Positions 26,202-37,495 of a stretch of DNA of 64,000 nt are shown here, piece after piece. Numbering within the stretch: the first letter of the stretch is position 1; each line of letters starts with the position of its first letter. This DNA is from Pseudoalteromonas sp. OOF1S-7 (GTDB lineage Bacteria; Pseudomonadota; Gammaproteobacteria; Enterobacterales; Alteromonadaceae): NCBI RefSeq assembly GCF_022347765.1, contig NZ_JAKRFZ010000007.1, positions 1-64,000 on the forward strand. The letters run 5' to 3'. The notes below the pieces were generated by a model, which saw nothing but the letters and a program-made list of their open reading frames with translations, did not search any database and was not told the origin of the DNA. The position numbers were made by a program, and so were the translations under genes.

Positions 26202-27983
26202 CTAAACGCTGCTCACGGCATCCAGACGTACAACCGGGGCACTGGGTTTACGGCGATTACAGACAAACAGATAACTATTACGATATCGCTTGGCCTCTTT
26301 TTTTGCGTCCGTCGCCAGGGCTGCAACCTGGTGACTGTTACTGCAAGATTCTACGTCCGGAGAGACCAGTCCGATCGATAACGTCAGCAATGGAACAAAT
26401 TGTTTTTGGCCTTCCCGGTTACTGGCCCAGTAACCGCCAGCGGCCACATGTTCCGGGGTGAAAAAGGCTTTGGATTGGGCTTCAAACCGTTGGATTATCT
26501 CATGGCATAAGGTCTCGGCGTCGTCATTGTCAAACACGACCATAAAGTCATCACCACCAATATGACCCACAAAGCAATGACTGTGCTTACACACAGCCAC
26601 GGTGACTTCGGCCAGCAATTTAATCACACTGTCGCCACTGGCGTAACCATACAGGTCATTAAACTGCTTAAAATGGTTGAGATCGATATAGGCCAGTGAA
26701 AACCCGTGCATGGCACGCAAACGCTGTTCTATGGCTTCATTGATAGCCACATTACCCGGTAGCATGGTCAGGGGGTTGGCATGTTGCGCATGGCGAATTT
26801 TTTCGTCCGTAATATGCTTAAGAATATCCCGCAGCGGTGCCAGGCCCAGATAGCATCCTTCCCGGGTAATGATAATATGCCGCCGAATGTCGAACTCATG
26901 CTCAGTGATCAGCTGGCTGACACTATCCAGTTGCTCCTGCTCATCCACAATTAACGGCTGTTTATCCATTAACTCGGTCACTGGCTTTTTATCGAATAAG
27001 GCATGTCCGTAAGGCGCTGCAAACACTTCGGTAAGCTGATCCCGATGTAGTAAGCCAACCGGCTCTCTGGCATCATTCACAACCGTCAGACTCATCAGCC
27101 GTTTATCTCTTTCAAAATGCCGGTGCGCATCAAGACACTGAGTACAGGTGTGAATAGCCGCCACGTCCTTAGCCAGCCAGCCAATGGCGATGGATTGCTC
27201 AAACGGATTATCTTTATTGTTACTGTGGCGATGCTGTGCCAGATTGATCATCTCGCAGTCGGGGCGCTCACTGGGCTTGGCCAGCAAATACCCTTGCGCA
27301 TTTACAATCCCCAGCTGTTCCAGCAAAGCGAGCTCTTCCATACGCTCGATCCCTTCCGCAATGACTGCAGTGTTGGTTGCCTTAGCCAGTTCAATGATCG
27401 ACTTCAGGAACTCCCGCTTGACGATGCTCTGGTCGCAATAGTCAATGAAGTAGCGATCCACTTTAACAAAATCAGGGCATAATTCAGACCACTGCTTAAG
27501 CCCAGAGTAGCCAGCTCCGAGATCGTCAATGGCAATCGTAAAACCCCGCTGGCGGTAATGTGCGATGGTTTTTAGCAATAAGAAGCCGTCATCCACTTTA
27601 TCCTGCTCTGTCACCTCAATCACAATGCGGCTGGCTGCCAGCCCAGCCTGTTCAACCAAATGTAAGGTCTCGCCTTTGGGATGACGCGGATCCAGCAATG
27701 CTTTTGGACTGACATTAAGAAACAACTTACCGGGTAGTTGTTGCGCCACAAACTGAGTGATGGCTCTTTGGCGGCATAATAACTCCAGCTCAGACAGCCT
27801 ATCGTAGCGACTGGCAGCCGCAAACAGGCTGTCTGGTTGCTCCAGCACAGAGCCCCGCTTACCACGGCTTAGCGCCTCGAAGCCGAGCACTTGCTCCTTT
27901 GCCAAATCATAAATTGGCTGGAATGCCGTATATACGGCCTGGTTTGCGATGATTTCATCCAAAAGGATCTGCGTAGAGTCCAC
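26202..27983 (-). CDS. EAL-CBS-GGDEF cyclic-di-GMP signalling protein
   Basis: A 593-residue cytoplasmic protein with the domains in unusual order. The EAL domain comes first (about 15-255), with intact EAL (LGFEALSRG), NVSPKAL, EVTEQD, DDLGAGYSGL and AEGIER. Two CBS motifs follow (about 270-400), then a GGDEF domain (about 415-575) with GGDDF (HIGGDDFMVVF). Both enzyme halves look active from their key residues, so the CBS pair may decide the balance. The start is GTG 27983 with a weak ribosome site. Its stop is 109 bp upstream of the start of the periplasmic binding protein gene. Confidence 0.9.
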   Translation of the reverse strand: MDSTQILLDEIIANQAVYTAFQPIYDLAKEQVLGFEALSRGKRGSVLEQPDSLFAAASRYDRLSELELLCRQRAITQFVAQQLPGKLFLNVSPKALLDPRHPKGETLHLVEQAGLAASRIVIEVTEQDKVDDGFLLLKTIAHYRQRGFTIAIDDLGAGYSGLKQWSELCPDFVKVDRYFIDYCDQSIVKREFLKSIIELAKATNTAVIAEGIERMEELALLEQLGIVNAQGYLLAKPSERPDCEMINLAQHRHSNNKDNPFEQSIAIGWLAKDVAAIHTCTQCLDAHRHFERDKRLMSLTVVNDAREPVGLLHRDQLTEVFAAPYGHALFDKKPVTELMDKQPLIVDEQEQLDSVSQLITEHEFDIRRHIIITREGCYLGLAPLRDILKHITDEKIRHAQHANPLTMLPGNVAINEAIEQRLRAMHGFSLAYIDLNHFKQFNDLYGYASGDSVIKLLAEVTVAVCKHSHCFVGHIGGDDFMVVFDNDDAETLCHEIIQRFEAQSKAFFTPEHVAAGGYWASNREGQKQFVPLLTLSIGLVSPDVESCSNSHQVAALATDAKKEAKRYRNSYLFVCNRRKPSAPVVRLDAVSSV

Positions 27984-28070
27984 TGCTCGATGACCAAGAT
28001 GAGGGGTGATTGATAATCGAGCAAATTATCAATTTTACATGACAATTATATGTCAAAAAGACAATTGTAC

Positions 28071-28649
28071 CTAAATTGATGTTGAATCATTTGCAACTTC
28101 CGATGACTCAGTCGCTGCTTCTGCACGTTTAAATGCCAGCCTGACTTGCTCAACATGGGCCATCAATTCAACCAGCTCCAGTTCAGCATCCAGGTATGCC
28201 TCATCATCGCTCAACCCGGCCTTGGACATCACTGCCACTTTGGCGGGGTGGACCAGTAATTCCTTAGGGTGATAACACACGGGATCAACCAGAGTCGGCA
28301 GCGCTTGTGCATCATGATAGTCCAGCTCAAGCTGCTGCAAAGTCAGCGTCGGTAGCGTTTGGGCTGCACCAAGCACGGCATCCAGGTAAGCCCCGCATTG
28401 TGGATAGGCCTGGTTAAAGTGTGCCAACACGGGGCCTGCTTCGTGCATCAAATCCTCAGCCTGTTGTGCTATGGCCTCAGCCGGCGTCTGGATCCGAATA
28501 TTGGTAAGCAGATCGCTGGCGATCAGCCGGTAGCGGTGCAGTGTATCCTGAGGCTGGATGGGTGTTGCTGTACTCGCATTTGCCTGCTCGGCTTGCTCCG
28601 AGCAGCCAAGTAACGCCAGGCCGATCAGTGCTGTTAATTCCTTTCGCAT
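28071..28649 (-). CDS. Uncharacterised lipoprotein
   Basis: A 192-residue protein starting at ATG 28649 (GGAG about 9 nt upstream), with a lipoprotein signal and lipobox LLGC (C at residue 16). The mature part is acidic and predicted helical, with one further Cys pair (QCGAYL and VCYHPKE) that could form a disulfide. I recognise no family. It follows secF on the same strand but is separated by a good terminator, so it is probably transcribed on its own. Confidence 0.75.
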   Translation of the reverse strand: MRKELTALIGLALLGCSEQAEQANASTATPIQPQDTLHRYRLIASDLLTNIRIQTPAEAIAQQAEDLMHEAGPVLAHFNQAYPQCGAYLDAVLGAAQTLPTLTLQQLELDYHDAQALPTLVDPVCYHPKELLVHPAKVAVMSKAGLSDDEAYLDAELELVELMAHVEQVRLAFKRAEAATESSEVANDSTSI

Positions 28650-28670
28650 TCGCTGTGCTCCTGTGGTGAC

Positions 28671-28698
28671 AAAAAAGCCGCGATACAATCGCGGCTTT
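28671..28698 (-). terminator. Rho-independent terminator of the sec operon
   Basis: Read on the minus strand, AAAGCCGCGAT pairs with ATCGCGGCTTT around a 3-nt loop, ending in TTTTTT. It lies 20 bp after the secF stop. Confidence 0.9.
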
Positions 28699-28717
28699 CT
28701 ATTACATTGCAGGTTGA

Positions 28718-29659
28718 TTATGGCATGGCATCCAGATCGGCGCCTTCTTTTTCCACTTCAACCGGGATCAAATCTTCTTTACTCACGCCCATGGCCACCG
28801 CCACAGAGCTGGCCACATAGACCGACGAGTAAGTACCGATGAATACACCGAACAGCAGCGCTGTGGCAAAACCATGAATAGTCTGACCACCCCAGACAAA
28901 CAAGGCAACCAGTACCAGAATGGTCGTGATTGAGGTCACTAAGGTACGGTTTAGCGTCTGAGTCAGTGAGATATCAATGATCTCCAGCGTATCGTCAATG
29001 CGCACCTTACGGAAGTTTTCACGGATCCGGTCTGATACTACAATGGTATCGTTGAGCGAGTAACCTATCACGGCCAGAATCGCGGCCAAAATGGTCAGGT
29101 CAAACTCCAGTCCCAGCAGTGAAAACAGACCCATGGTCAGGATCACATCGTGGAACAAAGCAGCAACCGCGCCCACAGCAAAGCGCCATTCGAAACGAAA
29201 CGCAACATAGATAAGGATACACAACAGTGCAGTCAGCATTGCCAGACCACCCTGCTCTTTAAGATCCTCACCCACACTGGGACCAACAAACTCGATGCGG
29301 CGCATCTCAACATTGCTGTCGACCTGTTTCAGTGCGTCCACCAGCTGGTTACCCAGGATCTCGGCTTTCACGTCATCGCGCGGCGCCAGACGTACCAGTA
29401 CATCCTGGCTTGAACCAAACAGCGTCACCGATGCATCCGGGAAGCCATTTTCAGCCAGCGTGCTACGCACTTTCGGTAAGTCGGCAGGCTGAGAAAAACC
29501 CACTTCAACCGCCGTACCACCGGTGAAATCCAGACCCATGTTCATGCCTTTGTACGCCAGGCTGAAAACAGACGCCAGGATCAGTAGCGCAGAAAACGCC
29601 ATCGACACCTTACGTACCGCCATAAAACGGATAGTGTCTTTGATTCTTAATAACTGCAT
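28718..29659 (-). CDS. secF: Protein translocase subunit SecF
   Basis: A 313-residue inner-membrane protein (E. coli: 323) that with SecD uses the proton gradient to help complete export through SecYEG. Six membrane segments are expected. TM1 is at about 17-38, and the first periplasmic domain opens with the family motif GMNMGLDFTGGTAVEVGF. The LTILAAILAVIGYSLNDTIV segment is the conserved D5-like TM4 region. The start is ATG 29659, 9 nt after secD. Confidence 0.97.
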   Translation of the reverse strand: MQLLRIKDTIRFMAVRKVSMAFSALLILASVFSLAYKGMNMGLDFTGGTAVEVGFSQPADLPKVRSTLAENGFPDASVTLFGSSQDVLVRLAPRDDVKAEILGNQLVDALKQVDSNVEMRRIEFVGPSVGEDLKEQGGLAMLTALLCILIYVAFRFEWRFAVGAVAALFHDVILTMGLFSLLGLEFDLTILAAILAVIGYSLNDTIVVSDRIRENFRKVRIDDTLEIIDISLTQTLNRTLVTSITTILVLVALFVWGGQTIHGFATALLFGVFIGTYSSVYVASSVAVAMGVSKEDLIPVEVEKEGADLDAMP

Positions 29660-29668
29660 GTCCGTCTC

Positions 29669-31528
29669 CTAGATTGAAAGCGAGTTAATACGCTTGCCAC
29701 CGATGACCGCATTGATCACCGCACGGGTACCGACGATAGCCGTAAACATCGACGTTAAAATACCAATCGCCAGCGTTACAGCGAAGCCTGCTATCGGACC
29801 TGTACCTACAGAGAACAGGATCACGGCCGCGATCAGCGTGGTAATGTTGGCGTCGAAAATGGTGCTGAAGGCACTGTCATAGCCATGGTGAACCGCTTGC
29901 TGAGGACTGCGCCCTTCTGCCAGCTCTTCACGAATACGCTCAAAAATAAGCACGTTAGCATCTACCGCCATACCGACGGTCAGTACGATACCGGCGATAC
30001 CCGGTAAGGTCAGTGTGGCACCCGGGATCATCGACATAACGCCCACAATCATCACCAGGTTGGCAGCCAGCGCCAGGTTGGCAACCAGACCAAAGCCTTT
30101 GTAGTACATCAGCATAAATGCCAGTACGAAAGCAAAGCCCAGCACAACGGCTGTCATACCTGCCTGAATGTTTTCCTGACCCAGGCTTGGACCCACCGTA
30201 CGTTCTTCAACGATTTGGATAGGCGCAACCAGCGCACCTGCACGCAGCAACAAGCTCAGGTTATGGGCTTCTGCTGGCGTGTTAATGCCGGTGATCTGGA
30301 ATGAGCTGTTCAGACGAGCCTGAATGGTGGCCACGTTGATCACTTCTTCCACTTTAATTGGCGGCAGGGCCTTACCATTTTTGTCGACTTTACCCGACGG
30401 CTTGTATTCGATGAATACGGTTGCCATAGGCTTACCAATCGCGCGCTTGGTAAAGGCACTCATTTTCGCACCACCTTTGCTGTCCAGGTTGATGCTTACT
30501 TTTGGACGCTGATACTCATCCAGGCCAGACTGTGCACCTGTAATGTGTGAGCCTTCTAGTACCACACGTTTTTTCACCACGACCGGGTAACCAGCCTGAT
30601 GCATAATCACTTCTGAACCAGGTGGTACGCGACCTTGCGCCGCGGCACGTGCATCAGCATTTTGATCCACTTCACGGAATTCCAGTGTTGCCGTCGCACC
30701 TAAGATTTCTTTGGCACGAGCAGTGTCCTGTACACCCGGTAACTGAACGATAATGCGCTCAGCGCCCTGACGTTGTACGTTAGGCTCTGCAACACCCAGC
30801 TGGTTAATCCGGTTACGAATGATGGTTTCGTTTTGCTTGATAGCGTAGTCACGCAGCTCTTTGATTTTTGGCTCGCTCAGCGTCGAGAAAAATGCCAGAC
30901 CATTGCTGCTGTCGTTGATAAACAGGTTACCCGGGTAGCGGTTTTTCAAAAAGCGCTCAGCTGCATCGCGGTCTTCATCAGAGCGCATGACCACCTGAAT
31001 ACGATCGCTGTTGGCAACACGACGAATAGAACGATAACGTAGTTTTTCTTCTCTTAGATCGCTCTTATAGTCCTGCTCCATCTGCTCAAATGCTTTGTCC
31101 ATGGCCGTTGCCATATCAACTTCCATCGTGAAGTGAACACCACCGCTCAAATCCAGGCCCAGTTTCATTGGGTTAGCACCCAAATTCTTTAACCACTCAG
31201 GCTGTGCCGGGGACATGTTAATGGCAGAGATATAATCTTCACTCAGGGTATTGCGCAGCAGGTCTTGCGCTTTAAGCTGATCTTCAACGTTGGTGAAGCG
31301 GACCAATACCTGGCCATCTTCAAGGGCCGTTGATTTAACGGTGAGGTTGTTGTCTTTAAGTGTTTTATTTACCTGGTCGAGCACACTGAGATCGGCATTG
31401 GTACCTTTAGTACCAGAAACCTGTATGGCCGGATCACGACCATACAGGTTAGGTGTAGCGTATAAAATACCTACGGCCAATACAGCGAGCACAAGTAAAT
31501 ATTTCCACATTGGATACTTGTTTAACAC
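29669..31528 (-). CDS. secD: Protein translocase subunit SecD
   Basis: A 619-residue inner-membrane protein (E. coli: 615). The start is GTG 31528 ([18 protein letters not shown]...), with AAGGA 7 nt upstream; the sequence aligns with E. coli from the first residue. TM1 is followed by a large periplasmic region with the [15 protein letters not shown] motif, and then five membrane helices including [20 protein letters not shown], which holds the proton-relay aspartate. It lies between yajC and secF. Confidence 0.97.
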   Translation of the reverse strand: MLNKYPMWKYLLVLAVLAVGILYATPNLYGRDPAIQVSGTKGTNADLSVLDQVNKTLKDNNLTVKSTALEDGQVLVRFTNVEDQLKAQDLLRNTLSEDYISAINMSPAQPEWLKNLGANPMKLGLDLSGGVHFTMEVDMATAMDKAFEQMEQDYKSDLREEKLRYRSIRRVANSDRIQVVMRSDEDRDAAERFLKNRYPGNLFINDSSNGLAFFSTLSEPKIKELRDYAIKQNETIIRNRINQLGVAEPNVQRQGAERIIVQLPGVQDTARAKEILGATATLEFREVDQNADARAAAQGRVPPGSEVIMHQAGYPVVVKKRVVLEGSHITGAQSGLDEYQRPKVSINLDSKGGAKMSAFTKRAIGKPMATVFIEYKPSGKVDKNGKALPPIKVEEVINVATIQARLNSSFQITGINTPAEAHNLSLLLRAGALVAPIQIVEERTVGPSLGQENIQAGMTAVVLGFAFVLAFMLMYYKGFGLVANLALAANLVMIVGVMSMIPGATLTLPGIAGIVLTVGMAVDANVLIFERIREELAEGRSPQQAVHHGYDSAFSTIFDANITTLIAAVILFSVGTGPIAGFAVTLAIGILTSMFTAIVGTRAVINAVIGGKRINSLSI

Positions 31529-31549
31529 TGGATCATCCTTATTGCTGGT

Positions 31550-31888
31550 TTATAGCGATTTCATTGTGCCTTTCGGTAACACCGCTGAAATCGCTGATTT
31601 TTGTACCGTTACTTCGGCCTGATCATTCAGGGCAATAACGATGAAATCTTTGTCTTCTGCAACCTTAGTGATTTTACCAACCAGGCCACCCTGAGTGAGC
31701 ACTTCATCACCTTTGGTCAGCGCACCCATCAGATCTTTGTGCTCTTTGACACGTTTTGCTTGTGGGCGGTAGATCAGGAAATAAAATACCAGACCAAAAA
31801 TACCCAGCATGATCAACATGCTCCACTCGCCACCGGCTGGTGCTGCGGCTGCCGTGCTGGCATGCGCGCTAGACATAAATAAGCTCAT
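31550..31888 (-). CDS. yajC: Sec translocon accessory protein YajC
   Basis: A 112-residue single-span membrane protein (E. coli: 110). The membrane segment (LIMLGIFGLVFYFLIYRPQAKR) with the conserved YFLIYRPQ end is followed by a cytoplasmic beta domain (GDEVLTQGGLVGKITKV). YajC associates with SecDF. ATG 31888 follows AGGAAGAG. It is the first Sec gene after tgt. Confidence 0.97.
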   Translation of the reverse strand: MSLFMSSAHASTAAAAPAGGEWSMLIMLGIFGLVFYFLIYRPQAKRVKEHKDLMGALTKGDEVLTQGGLVGKITKVAEDKDFIVIALNDQAEVTVQKSAISAVLPKGTMKSL

Positions 31889-31921
31889 AGCTCTTCCTCA
31901 TTTAATTTTTATTGCAAACTA

Positions 31922-33076
<1,155 letters not shown>

Positions 33077-33122
33077 TTACTCTTAACCGGGCGTCAAACC
33101 CGGAGATACTGAAAACCGCCCG

Positions 33123-33131
33123 ATTCTACCA
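33123..33131 (-). promoter_or_regulatory. Extended -10 promoter for tgt-sec operon
   Basis: Read on the minus strand, TG, one base and TAGAAT (5 of 6 to TATAAT) form an extended -10 about 75 bp upstream of tgt, followed by GC-rich CGGGCGG. It lies after the queA terminator, which suggests that tgt-yajC-secD-secF has its own promoter. Confidence 0.4.
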
Positions 33132-33202
33132 TAATGGCAATAATATTGGGGCGAAAATAGCACTTTAAAGCGCCGGGTCACAGAATTCAGGGGCTAAAAC
33201 TG

Positions 33203-33230
33203 AAAAACCCAGCCTTAATGCTGGGTTTTT
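33203..33230 (-). terminator. Terminator between queA and tgt
   Basis: AAAAACCCAGC (33203-33213) pairs with GCTGGGTTTTT (33220-33230) around a 6-nt loop. The A- and T-runs make it functional on either strand; here it closes queA. Confidence 0.88.
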
Positions 33231-33235
33231 ATCAT

Positions 33236-34276
33236 TTACGCCTTATTCTGCCTGGTCAGGAACATGGCATCACCATAACTAAAAAAGCGATACTGCTGGG
33301 CAATCGCCGTCTCATAGGCACGCATAATATGCGCCTGACCCGCGAAGGCGCTGACCAGCATGATCAGGGTTGATTCGGGCAGGTGAAAGTTGGTGACCAT
33401 GGCATCAACCAGCTGGAACTGATAGCCCGGATAGATAAAGATATCGGTATCACCGTAAAACGGCCTCAGCTCATCCGGATGCGCTTTGGCTGCCGACTCC
33501 AGCGAACGTACCGACGTTGTACCAATTGCGATAACTCGGCCACCACGCTGGCGCGCAGCGGCAATCGCATCCACCACTTCCTGCGGCACTTCGATATACT
33601 CTGAGTGCATATGGTGGTCGTTGACGTTCTCAACCCGCACGGGCTGGAAGGTCCCTGCACCAACGTGCAGCGTGACAAACGCCATTTCAACGCCTTTGTC
33701 TTTTAACTGGGCCATCAGCACATCATCAAAATGCAGGCCCGCAGTCGGCGCTGCAACCGCACCAGGCTTTTCACCATACACAGTCTGGTAGCGCTCTTTA
33801 TCTTCTTCCTCATCCGGGCGATCAATATAAGGTGGTAACGGCATGTGACCGATTTCATCCAGAATTGACAACACCGACGCATCACCGTGAAACCTCAGCT
33901 CGAACAGCTCACCATGACGAGCCACCATAGTGGCTGTTGCTTTGCCTTCGAGTAAGATCTCGGTCCCCTCTTTTGGCGATTTACTGGCACGCACATGGGC
34001 CAACACACTGTGCTCATCCAGTACCCGCTCAACCAGCACTTCCAGCTTACCGCCGGTGGCTTTTTGACCAAACATACGGGCCGGGATCACTTTAGTATTA
34101 TTGAAAATTATGAGATCTTCCGGATTGATCAAATCGACAATATCCTTGAACACTTTGTGCTGCAATTCACCAGTGTTGCCATCCAGTGTCAGCAAACGAC
34201 TGCTGGAGCGTTCTTTTTTGGGGTGGCGAGCGATCAGCTCATCAGGGAGTTCAAAACTAAAGTCAGCAACGCGCAT
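33236..34276 (-). CDS. queA: tRNA preQ1(34) S-adenosylmethionine ribosyltransferase-isomerase QueA
   Basis: A 346-residue enzyme that transfers the ribosyl part of SAM to preQ1 in tRNA, giving epoxyqueuosine. The start is ATG 34276 ([19 protein letters not shown]), the usual N terminus, with GAGGT 7 nt upstream; an in-frame upstream extension is not supported. Family motifs are [36 protein letters not shown] and [12 protein letters not shown]. It is upstream of tgt, though a terminator lies between them. Confidence 0.97.
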   Translation of the reverse strand: MRVADFSFELPDELIARHPKKERSSSRLLTLDGNTGELQHKVFKDIVDLINPEDLIIFNNTKVIPARMFGQKATGGKLEVLVERVLDEHSVLAHVRASKSPKEGTEILLEGKATATMVARHGELFELRFHGDASVLSILDEIGHMPLPPYIDRPDEEEDKERYQTVYGEKPGAVAAPTAGLHFDDVLMAQLKDKGVEMAFVTLHVGAGTFQPVRVENVNDHHMHSEYIEVPQEVVDAIAAARQRGGRVIAIGTTSVRSLESAAKAHPDELRPFYGDTDIFIYPGYQFQLVDAMVTNFHLPESTLIMLVSAFAGQAHIMRAYETAIAQQYRFFSYGDAMFLTRQNKA

Positions 34277-34543
34277 AGAAGACCTCAAATTAATGCAAAT
34301 AGGCGCCAAGTCTAGTGATCCACCTACGCTAAATCAAGTGCTGAGGTAAAACTATGTAACGCTTGTCAGTGCCCCAAAATAGCTTTAATCTAGTTGCTAT
34401 TGTACGAAATTTCGCAGCTAAAACGGTGCCACACAGCGACCTCCCGCTCACGGGACCCTCTAAGGTACACAGCGCAAGACATATCACTGACAGAAAGGGC
34501 AAAAACTTGTTTACTTATTTCATGGGTTTAAGGCTGTAACACC

Positions 34544-37054
34544 ATGGCAAAGCAACTCACATTATTGCTGGTGAATGCGGATCAACAGGAACGCCAGCTG
34601 ATCGTCAAAACCTTGTCTTCACTGAACGTATTTCGCATCGTTGAACACAGTGATACGCAGGCAGCGCTAGGCGTATTAAAGCAACAAGCCGTCGATTTAA
34701 TCATTACCGGACTTAATGTCGGCAAAATAGATGGCTGGCGCTTCTCCCGTATGGTGCGCTCCGGACTGCTAAAAACACCGAAAAATACGCCGATTGTACT
34801 CACACCGCCCACCTATTGCGAACGTATTGCCGAAACCACGGCACGCAGTTATAGCATAGATGCCGTGTTACCACTGGAGCGTCAGGATGTACTACCGCAG
34901 GTATTGGCGAATGTGTTATCAACCCATCTGGAAAAAAGCAGTCGCTTAAACCTGTTATTACTTGAGCCGGACCAAACCCGTGCCGATGAGATCTGCCAGC
35001 ATTTGTCACTGAACTTTACCACCACGCACGTCACCACCACCAATGGGGCGCTGTCACAGTTTCTGCAAAGTCAGTTTGCCATTGTGCTGCTGGATGCAAC
35101 GGCAACACACAGTGACGCCGGTAAAGAGCTGGTGGCGAACATTCTGCAACATAAACCCAGCCAGGCCATTGTAACTATTATAGATAACCGCGATGCGGAT
35201 TATGCCGAACAGCTGCTGTTGCTGGGAGTCACTGACTTTGTCCGTGCGCCCTATGATCTGTCTTTATTGAGTAAAGTGTGTGACCACGCGGCGCGGCGTG
35301 AAGACTTTATGGTCAGCTATGCCGAGTTTGCTGAAAAGGTCGAACAGCTCAGCCGCAGCGAGCGACGCTATAAAGACCTGTTCTCGGCACACCAGCGTAT
35401 TTTGCTGCACCTCAATACCGTTGTGATGGAACTGGATACCGCCGGGGTGATCCGCTTTTTAAATCCGGCCTGGGAGCAGCTGGTAGGGCACAAGCTAAAA
35501 GCCAGCCTGCACACCAGCATGTTTGACTATGTGCTGGCGGAGCACCGCGACAAACTGGCCTCGGTGCTGACCAAAGTACAGCAAGGCGAGCAGCAATCAG
35601 CGCTGTTAGAGCTACAGGTGATGCAGAGCAACCAATGCCCTATCTGGGTTGAATGCCGCTTTCAGCTGATTAAAAATGTCACCAGTACCGCCACAATTAC
35701 GGCAACCATAGACAATATCCATGAACGTAAACAAGCCGAGTTGCAGCTGCGCCACCTGGCATTGCATGATACCCTGACCGGCCTGCATAACCGCTATTAC
35801 TTCGATCAGCAATTGAATCTCCTATGTGAGCAGGCTAAGCATGATACACAGCTTGAACATGCGCTGATCTATATCGACCTGGATCACTTTAAGATCATCA
35901 ATGACAGCAAAGGTCACCAGCAAGGCGACATTGTGCTGAAAGAAGTGGCGCAACTGTTTGGTGAACACATTGCCGATGAGCACCTGATCTTCCGCATCGG
36001 TGGCGATGAGTTTGCGATTTTACTAAAGCACACGCCACTGCTGGATGCCCATATGCTGGCCGAAAGTGTCTGTAGTGCCATTGAACACCATCAATTTCAT
36101 TCCGAGGAAGCCAGCTATACCATCAGCTGTTCCATTGGTTTAACACAGATCACCCACCAGAACAGCGACCCCAGCGAATGCCTCAAACAGGCTGACATCG
36201 CCCTGTATATTGCCAAAAACCTGGGCCGCAACCTGGTGCACTGTTATAGCAAAGAAGATGCCCAGAACAGTACCCTGCAAACCGGGCTGGAATGGGGACA
36301 TAATGTCCGTCAGGCATTGCAAAATAACCATATTGAGCTGCACTATCAGCCTATCTGGGATTTCAAGCGCAACCAGGTGGCCTATTTCGAAGCTTTATTG
36401 CGGCTGCGTATCGAAAGCAATCTGGTATATCCGAATCAATTTATCCCGGCACTGGAGTTACTGAATGACACCTACCTGATGGATCAGTGCGTGATCCGGG
36501 AATGTATTCGCGCCATTGCCGCACACCCTGAGCTACATCAGGTCTCAGTTAACCTCTCGGCTCAGTCGTTCCTTGACGAACGTTTGCTGCCTCATATTCA
36601 GTCCTGCCTGGCGGAGTTTCAGGTAGCGGCGAGTGCCATTATTTTTGAGATCACCGAGTCAGCCAGTATCAATAACCTCAGTGCCACGCAAGCCATGATA
36701 GCCAAGCTCAACGAGCTTGGTTGTCACTTCTCAATCGATGATTTTGGCACCGGTTTCAGCACCTTCAGCTACTTAAAACAGCTGCCTGCACAACATGTTA
36801 AGATTGATGGTTCGTTCGTGCGCGACATGCTAAACGACCCCATAGATCTGGCGCTGGTAAAAGCTGTCAACGACATCAGTCACTCACTGGATAAGCGCTC
36901 TGTGGCTGAATATGTGGAGAGCAAAGAGATCTTTGATGCACTCAAAGAAATCGGTATTGATTACGGACAGGGCTACTATATTTCGCGTCCATTGCCAGTT
37001 GAACAGCTCGGTGCCGTGCTGAAAACTATTTTGTCTGAGAAAACAGCCTGCTAG
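34544..37054 (+). CDS. REC-REC-PAS-GGDEF-EAL response regulator
   Basis: An 836-residue cytoplasmic protein. Two receiver-like domains (about 1-125 and 132-255) are followed by PAS (about 280-400), GGDEF (about 405-570, IGGDEF intact) and EAL (about 585-830, with YFEALLRL, NLSAQSF, EITESA, DDFGTGFS and HVKIDGSF). The first receiver has Gly where the phosphorylated Asp is expected (LIITGLNVG); the second keeps an Asp (IVLLDATAT). The EAL motif AEGVE reads AEYVE but keeps its glutamates. No histidine kinase gene is adjacent. The start is ATG 34544 with no strong ribosome site. Confidence 0.9.
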   Translation: MAKQLTLLLVNADQQERQLIVKTLSSLNVFRIVEHSDTQAALGVLKQQAVDLIITGLNVGKIDGWRFSRMVRSGLLKTPKNTPIVLTPPTYCERIAETTARSYSIDAVLPLERQDVLPQVLANVLSTHLEKSSRLNLLLLEPDQTRADEICQHLSLNFTTTHVTTTNGALSQFLQSQFAIVLLDATATHSDAGKELVANILQHKPSQAIVTIIDNRDADYAEQLLLLGVTDFVRAPYDLSLLSKVCDHAARREDFMVSYAEFAEKVEQLSRSERRYKDLFSAHQRILLHLNTVVMELDTAGVIRFLNPAWEQLVGHKLKASLHTSMFDYVLAEHRDKLASVLTKVQQGEQQSALLELQVMQSNQCPIWVECRFQLIKNVTSTATITATIDNIHERKQAELQLRHLALHDTLTGLHNRYYFDQQLNLLCEQAKHDTQLEHALIYIDLDHFKIINDSKGHQQGDIVLKEVAQLFGEHIADEHLIFRIGGDEFAILLKHTPLLDAHMLAESVCSAIEHHQFHSEEASYTISCSIGLTQITHQNSDPSECLKQADIALYIAKNLGRNLVHCYSKEDAQNSTLQTGLEWGHNVRQALQNNHIELHYQPIWDFKRNQVAYFEALLRLRIESNLVYPNQFIPALELLNDTYLMDQCVIRECIRAIAAHPELHQVSVNLSAQSFLDERLLPHIQSCLAEFQVAASAIIFEITESASINNLSATQAMIAKLNELGCHFSIDDFGTGFSTFSYLKQLPAQHVKIDGSFVRDMLNDPIDLALVKAVNDISHSLDKRSVAEYVESKEIFDALKEIGIDYGQGYYISRPLPVEQLGAVLKTILSEKTAC

Positions 37055-37218
37055 TATTTTTGAATAAAAATCGACTAAAAATTAGCTGCCTCTTGGGGAA
37101 TTCTCATCTATAATTAAGCGTACATTTTGACGTGTCACTTTAAATACATGAAACACAGGTATTTACAAGACATTCAATGGATTTGGACACGTCTGGCTAT
37201 GGAAATGGAGGAATTGCA

Positions 37219-37422
37219 ATGGTACAGCTGTCTATCATATTGTTGCTCATATACGTTGTTATCGCCGTACAATGTTACCGCAGCGCAAGCCACAAAGGCT
37301 ACCCTAAACTGTTTTTTACCCTACTCGGCTTAGTGCCTTATTTTAATCTGGTAGTGTGGGTATATCTGTTGTTCTTACCCGATCTGAAATCAAGTCGCCA
37401 GATGAGCTCTCTGGAGTCTTAA
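37219..37422 (+). CDS. Small two-span membrane protein
   Basis: A 67-residue protein. ATG 37219 is chosen because TGGAGGAA lies 6 nt upstream; an in-frame ATG at 37177 lacks such a site. It has two hydrophobic segments (about residues 2-18 and 26-50), joined by a basic loop (CYRSASHKGYPK), and a short polar tail. I recognise no family. A TATAAT at 37109-37114 may be its -10. It lies 164 bp after the REC-GGDEF-EAL gene. Confidence 0.7.
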   Translation: MVQLSIILLLIYVVIAVQCYRSASHKGYPKLFFTLLGLVPYFNLVVWVYLLFLPDLKSSRQMSSLES

Positions 37423-37461
37423 ATGCACACAGCGCGCACAGCCAAATAGTTTGCTTGTCTG

Positions 37462-37490
37462 ACATAAAGGGCCGGTGCCCTTTATGTTTC
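37462..37490. terminator. Bidirectional terminator between small membrane protein and oxyR
   Basis: ACATAAAGGGC (37462-37472) pairs perfectly with GCCCTTTATGT (37477-37487) around CGGT. A T-rich tail follows on the plus strand. The two flanking genes converge on it. Confidence 0.75.
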
Positions 37491-37495
37491 TTTAG

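Noticed and set aside
34440..34543. Cyclic-di-GMP (GEMM) riboswitch before the REC-GGDEF-EAL gene
   Set aside because: An AGGGCAAAAAC string recalls part of the motif, but the conserved GACGCAAAGCC-type half and tetraloop receptor are absent.
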